From positions 1 to 9,483 of the forward strand of contig DAXK01000026.1 of the NCBI GenBank assembly GCA_002506365.1: a stretch of 9,483 bases of DNA, in the 5' to 3' direction. The stretch comes from an archaeon UBA583. Its GTDB lineage: Archaea; Nanobdellota; Nanobdellia; Woesearchaeales; UBA583. Positions 6,752 to 9,483 of the stretch are shown piece after piece; position 1 is the first letter of the stretch; each line of letters begins with the position of its first letter. The translations under genes and the position numbers were made by a program. Under the pieces are notes generated by a model, which saw only the letters and a list, made by a program, of their open reading frames with translations, was not told where the DNA came from and did no database searches.

Positions 6752-7757
6752 ATGCCAACTCAAAATTTAAACCCCAAATATCAAAGATTAAACCAATTAA
6801 TTTTAAATTTACTAAATAAAATTGAAAATCAAAACTCAGATAAAAATATAATTTGATAATGTAAATGACTTTATCCACAATTCAATTGAATCTAATCAAC
6901 TAACTCAAAAAAGCATTAAAATAATTATAAAAAAATATAATAAAATACTTAAAAATATTAATTATAAAGAAAAAAAGTTTAAAAAAATTGCAATCGCTAC
7001 AACTTTACTAGCAGCACTTGGACTTGGAACCCATTTCTCTAATAATGAAGATAAAAATACTAAACAAATAACTCCACAAGAAAAAATTACTCAAACAATT
7101 AAAATTTCAAAACAAGAATTATATAAAAAATATAATATTAATTCAAAATTTTATGATAATCAAAAAAACGAAATTCTAAAAGTTTTAGAAACATTTCAAA
7201 TTGAAAATAATTTTTTACAACATCTAAACAATTTAGATATTTACAATCCAAAAACAAACTCACTAACTCCCTCAAATTTTAATCAAAATTTATACAATTA
7301 TTACTTATCTCTAAGTAAAACTGAAAATATAAATTTCAAATTATTAATTTACATTACAACAGTTGAATCAAGCTTTGGAGATGAAAGATTAAGTCATTCT
7401 GGAGCACTAGGGCCACTTCAAGTAATGCCAGCAACAATTAAAGAAAACTGTTATCAAAAATATAGAAAATTATTCAAAACTGATGAAGAATTTTACAAAG
7501 ATTTAGGAGTTCAATTAAAAGCAGGAATTTATGAACTTCAAAAAATTGCAAGAGGATACAACATAGATATTTCTAAAAAATCAAATTTAAATAATTCTAA
7601 TTTAATAATGCTTTCAGCAAGTTATAACGCAGGTTATGGATATTTTAAAAATACTCCTGAGCAAATAAACAATCCTACAAATAAAAAAGGAAAAGAAGTG
7701 TATAACTATGTAAGAAAAATTTTAACATTAAATAATCAAATTCAAATAATAAAATAA
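6752..7757 (+). CDS. Membrane-anchored lytic transglycosylase (SLT family), one-base frameshift near 6853
   Basis: SLT enzymes cut the MurNAc-GlcNAc bond of peptidoglycan. The ATG at 6752, preceded by TAAAA like its operon neighbours, opens 34 codons ending at TGA 6854-6856. The rest reads one base on, without a stop, from 6852 to TAA 7755-7757. Removing one T of TTT (6852-6854) gives 334 residues: a polar helical part (1-74), Lys-rich 'KEKKFKK', a hydrophobic segment (about 79-95, signal anchor, C-terminus outside by charge), a linker, and the SLT domain with catalytic Glu205 in 'TVESSFG', 'SGALGPLQVMPAT' (to 227) and 'ASYNAGYG' (289-296). The first in-frame ATG of the second part is 7425; starting there leaves 110 residues without the catalytic Glu, so it is not the real start. 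Last gene of the thyA unit. Frameshift could be error or decay. A non-ATG start near 6852 is a weaker alternative. Confidence 0.82.
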
Positions 7758-7850
7758 TAATAATCAAATGATAATAAATTGAATCAAAATTAAGTAAATT
7801 TATAAAAAATATACGTTATTTTCAAAAAGTTCAACATTAACTTTATAAAG

Positions 7851-7883
7851 AACTTACACCTAATTTTTACTAGGTTAGAAGTT
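7851..7883 (+). promoter_or_regulatory. Hairpin with ACACCTAATT / TAGGTT arms
   Basis: ACCTA (7858-7862) pairs with TAGGT (7871-7875) around an 8-base loop. Outside it AACTT (7851-7855) pairs with AAGTT (7879-7883) across a 2-by-3 internal loop. The same ACACCTAATT...TAGGTT arms recur right after the RNase J stop (9374-9397). GAACTT (7850-7855) could instead pair with AAGTTC (7827-7832), so two exclusive folds exist. Confidence 0.45.
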
Positions 7884-7898
7884 AAACATAAAATCTTA

Positions 7899-7905
7899 TT
7901 TTTTT
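7899..7905 (+). terminator. T7 run, possible terminator of the thyA unit
   Basis: Seven T in a row on the plus strand, the longest T-run between the transglycosylase stop and the RNase J start. Archaeal polymerase terminates at such runs. It overlaps a TATA-like stretch (7902-7911), so it could instead belong to a promoter. Confidence 0.35.
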
Positions 7906-7923
7906 ATATATGTTGACTTGACA

Positions 7924-7958
7924 AAAAACACTAATTACTGATTAAAATTAGGGTTTTT
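7924..7958. promoter_or_regulatory. Strong inverted repeat upstream of the RNase J gene
   Basis: AAAAACACTAATT (7924-7936) faces AATTAGGGTTTTT (7946-7958): 12 paired bases with one A-G mismatch and a 9-base loop. This is far beyond chance for a 264-base gap, even at this AT content. It could be a leader-RNA hairpin, a bidirectional terminator (A-run on one side, T-run on the other) or a DNA-binding dyad near the promoter. It ends 63 bases before the ATG. Confidence 0.55.
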
Positions 7959-8004
7959 AAAATTGTTAAATAACATTAATTTGTTTAATTTCTATCATTT
8001 ATAT

Positions 8005-8009
8005 GAGGT
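8005..8009 (+). promoter_or_regulatory. Shine-Dalgarno-like GAGGT before the RNase J gene
   Basis: GAGGT can pair with the conserved CCUCC region at the end of 16S rRNA, and ends 12 bases before the ATG at 8022, a little far. It is the only such match before any gene in the window, which fits this gene having a leader while the others are leaderless or preceded by TAAAA. Confidence 0.4.
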
Positions 8010-8021
8010 TATATTTAAAAA

Positions 8022-9371
8022 ATGACAGTAAAAATGTATACAGCTGGAGGAGTTGACGAATCCGGTAGAAATATGATGGCTTTTGAAATTGATGATGAAA
8101 TTATCATCTGTGACATGGGACTTCAATTAAGTAACTTAGTTATGTATAATGACGAAGTTGATAAGATGGATGTAAATGAAATGGTTGAAAAAAACATTTT
8201 AGCAAATCCAGCAGAAATTTTAAAACACAAAGACAAAGTAAAAGCAATTGTTGTATCACACGCTCACTTAGACCACGTTGGAGGAGTTCAATATATGGCT
8301 CAAATGTTTCCAAACGCACCAATCTATGGGACACCATTCACAATTGAAGTTTTAAAAGTTTTAATGAAATCACAAAGAAGTGTTGCAGCGCCTTTAAAGA
8401 ATAAATTCATTAAAGTAAATGTAAATTCATCATTTCACACACCATCAGGTATGGAAATTGAATTTGTAAACGTAACTCACTCAATTCCACAAGCAGCTTT
8501 AGTAGCTATGCATACTAAAAATGATGGAGTTGTAATGTATGCTAACGATTTTAAATTTGATAATAGACCAGCTTTAGGGCAAAGAACTAATTATGAAAGA
8601 TTAAGAGAATTAGATAAAAAAGGTGTTAAATTATTAGTAGTTGATTCAGTTAGAAGTAACTTAAAGAGAAAAACTTTATCAGAAATTGTTGTTAAAGAAA
8701 TGCTTAGAGATATTTTCATTGAAACTGACATTGTAGGTTCAGATGCTATGATCATTACAACTTTCGCATCCCACATTACAAGATTAAAATCAATTCAAGA
8801 ATTAACTTCTGAATTAGGTAGAAAATTAATTTTCATGGGTAGAAGTATTGCAAAATATACAAAAGCTGCTAAAAACGCAGGAATTATTGACTTTTACGAT
8901 AAAGATATCATTATTTGTGAAACTCCAGCAGAAGTTAACAAGTGGTTAGACACAGTTAATAAAAATAAAAAAGATTATGTTGTAGTATGTACAGGTCACC
9001 AAGGTGAAGATAATGCAGTTATGAGTAGAATTGCTGAAGGAAGAACTCCATTTGAATTAAAAACAAATGATAAAGTAATTTTCTCATCAGAAGTAATTCC
9101 AACACAAATTAACATTGAAGCAAGACAAGTTTTAGATGCTAAACTAGATACTTTTGGATGTAAAATTTTCAAAGATATTCACGTTTCAGGACACGCATCC
9201 AGAGAAGATCACAGAGACTTTTTAGGAATGGTTCACCCTAAACACATTGTTCCAGTTCACGGTCACGTAAGACTAAAAGAAGGAATGATTGAATTAGCTG
9301 AAGAATTAGGATACGAGCAAGACGAGACTTTATGGGTTTTACCAGACGGTCAAGTATTTGAATTTGATTAA
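8022..9371 (+). CDS. rnj: Archaeal RNase J (5'-3' exoribonuclease of the beta-CASP family)
   Basis: A 449-residue metallo-beta-lactamase/beta-CASP nuclease, which degrades RNA from the 5' end in the cytoplasm with two Zn ions. Motifs: 'GGVDESGRNM' (9-18); the zinc motif H80-A-H82-L-D84-H85; His153 in 'VTHSIPQA'; Asp176 in 'YANDFKFD'; beta-CASP 'TTFASHITRL' (about 247-256); 'IFSSEVIPTQIN'; His391 in 'VSGHAS'; and H413-G-H415 in 'VPVHGH'. The 'ICDMGLQL' start and the stop soon after the HGH motif, with no bacterial C-terminal domain, fit the archaeal group better than bacterial RNase J1/J2 (about 550 residues). KH domains, seen in the related aCPSF1 proteins, are absent. It stands alone, with a hairpin-rich leader region and a structured 3' flank. 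Confidence 0.95.
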   Translation: MTVKMYTAGGVDESGRNMMAFEIDDEIIICDMGLQLSNLVMYNDEVDKMDVNEMVEKNILANPAEILKHKDKVKAIVVSHAHLDHVGGVQYMAQMFPNAPIYGTPFTIEVLKVLMKSQRSVAAPLKNKFIKVNVNSSFHTPSGMEIEFVNVTHSIPQAALVAMHTKNDGVVMYANDFKFDNRPALGQRTNYERLRELDKKGVKLLVVDSVRSNLKRKTLSEIVVKEMLRDIFIETDIVGSDAMIITTFASHITRLKSIQELTSELGRKLIFMGRSIAKYTKAAKNAGIIDFYDKDIIICETPAEVNKWLDTVNKNKKDYVVVCTGHQGEDNAVMSRIAEGRTPFELKTNDKVIFSSEVIPTQINIEARQVLDAKLDTFGCKIFKDIHVSGHASREDHRDFLGMVHPKHIVPVHGHVRLKEGMIELAEELGYEQDETLWVLPDGQVFEFD

Positions 9372-9373
9372 AT

Positions 9374-9401
9374 ACACCTAATTAATCCACATAGGTTTTT
9401 T
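9374..9401 (+). terminator. Hairpin plus T6 after the RNase J gene
   Basis: ACCTA (9376-9380) pairs with TAGGT (9392-9396) around an 11-base loop, followed at once by a T6 (9396-9401), the look of an intrinsic terminator. It starts 3 bases after the stop codon. A second T6 follows at 9410-9415. The arms repeat those of the hairpin at 7851-7883. Confidence 0.5.
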
Positions 9402-9406
9402 GGTCT

Positions 9407-9456
9407 CTCTTTTTTAGCGAATTGAAGCGTAGCGAAAATGAGCGTCCAAAAAAGAG
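9407..9456. repeat. Hairpin enclosing a 15-bp tandem repeat rich in AGCG
   Basis: CTCTTTTTT (9407-9415) pairs perfectly with AAAAAAGAG (9448-9456). The loop holds two 15-base direct repeats, AGCGAATTGAAGCGT (9416-9430) and AGCGAAAATGAGCGT (9431-9445), 11 of 15 identical, with AGCG at 9416, 9426, 9431 and 9441. TTTTTTGG (9396-9403) can instead pair with CCAAAAAA (9446-9453). The loop is clearly richer in GC than its surroundings. Confidence 0.6.
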
Positions 9457-9458
9457 TG

Positions 9459-9483
9459 AGATGAGACTTTATGGGTTTTACCA
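9459..9483. repeat. Partial copy of the RNase J 3' coding end at the window edge
   Basis: The last 25 bases match 9320-9344, inside the RNase J gene, at 24 positions, and the final 21 are identical. The copy runs off the window, so its full length is unknown. It may be a real duplication or an assembly artefact at a contig end. Confidence 0.85.

Larger units (their letters stand above)
7758..8021. other. 264-bp intergenic region before the RNase J gene
   Basis: No open frame of note. It holds several TATA-like boxes (7799-7806, 7841-7850, 7902-7911), a pair of competing inverted repeats (7827-7883), a T7 run at 7899-7905 able to end the thyA unit, a long hairpin (7924-7958) and a Shine-Dalgarno-like GAGGT (8005-8009). 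No TATA box lies at the leaderless distance from the RNase J start: the closest, TTTATATG at 7998-8005, is only about 20 bases away. This gene therefore probably has a real 5' leader, unlike the others here. Which box is used cannot be decided. Confidence 0.5.

Noticed and set aside
6854..6856. TGA read as a sense codon to bridge the transglycosylase frames
   Set aside because: The next codon in that frame is TAA, so recoding would not extend the protein, and tryptophan is encoded by TGG throughout the window.
7425..7757. A 110-residue stand-alone gene starting at the ATG of 7425
   Set aside because: The frame stays open far upstream and holds the catalytic Glu (7365-7367) and the membrane anchor. 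This ATG is an internal methionine (residue 225 of the joined protein).
7758..8021. A tRNA or box C/D RNA in the gap before the RNase J gene
   Set aside because: No cloverleaf, no T-loop sequence and no properly spaced C and D boxes were found. Only short AT-rich stems are present.
8140..8776. Two 61-65 residue open frames antisense to the RNase J gene
   Set aside because: They overlap conserved catalytic regions of RNase J, and their composition is that expected of a shadow frame.

Overview
The window looks like chromosomal DNA of a very AT-rich, small-genome archaeon, probably of the DPANN group (Pacearchaeota/Woesearchaeota-like is a guess). The reasons are an RNase J of the archaeal type (about 450 residues, no bacterial C-terminal domain), TATA boxes placed about 25-27 bases before the ATG of most transcription units (so largely leaderless mRNAs), almost no Shine-Dalgarno sequences, and a bacterial-type MutS whose last residues resemble a PCNA-binding peptide. 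No rRNA, tRNA, CRISPR array or transposase was seen.

Layout. Positions 1-127 are a gene-free A-rich stretch with phased A-tracts. A nitroreductase-family gene (-) and a pterin-dehydratase-like gene (+) diverge from an 89-bp promoter region. Next, on the minus strand, come a 372-residue protein with two V4R-like repeats and then mutS. mutS diverges from a four-gene plus-strand unit across a 106-bp double promoter. That unit is thyA, a 94-residue unknown ORF, folA (DHFR) and a membrane-anchored lytic transglycosylase, with gaps of 8, 5 and 12 bases. A 264-bp gap with several inverted repeats precedes the RNase J gene, followed by a structured, locally GC-richer tail that ends in a copy of part of the RNase J 3' end.

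How the genes fit together. ThyA makes dTMP and turns methylene-THF into dihydrofolate, and DHFR regenerates THF, so thyA and folA form a compact dTMP module beside the mismatch-repair ATPase gene. The dehydratase-like protein has a pterin-enzyme fold but has lost its catalytic histidines. The transglycosylase is unexpected in an archaeon without peptidoglycan.

Two genes of the thyA unit carry an apparent single-base frameshift: thyA at a run of ten A, and the transglycosylase gene at a TTT. Corrected, both give complete proteins with all catalytic motifs (311 and 334 residues). Sequencing error, real pseudogenisation and slippage cannot be separated from the sequence alone. I see no clear new defence or mobile system. 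The most interesting items are the two frameshifts, the archaeal transglycosylase, the dead dehydratase, the PIP-like tail of MutS, the paired hairpins around the RNase J gene and the terminal repeat.
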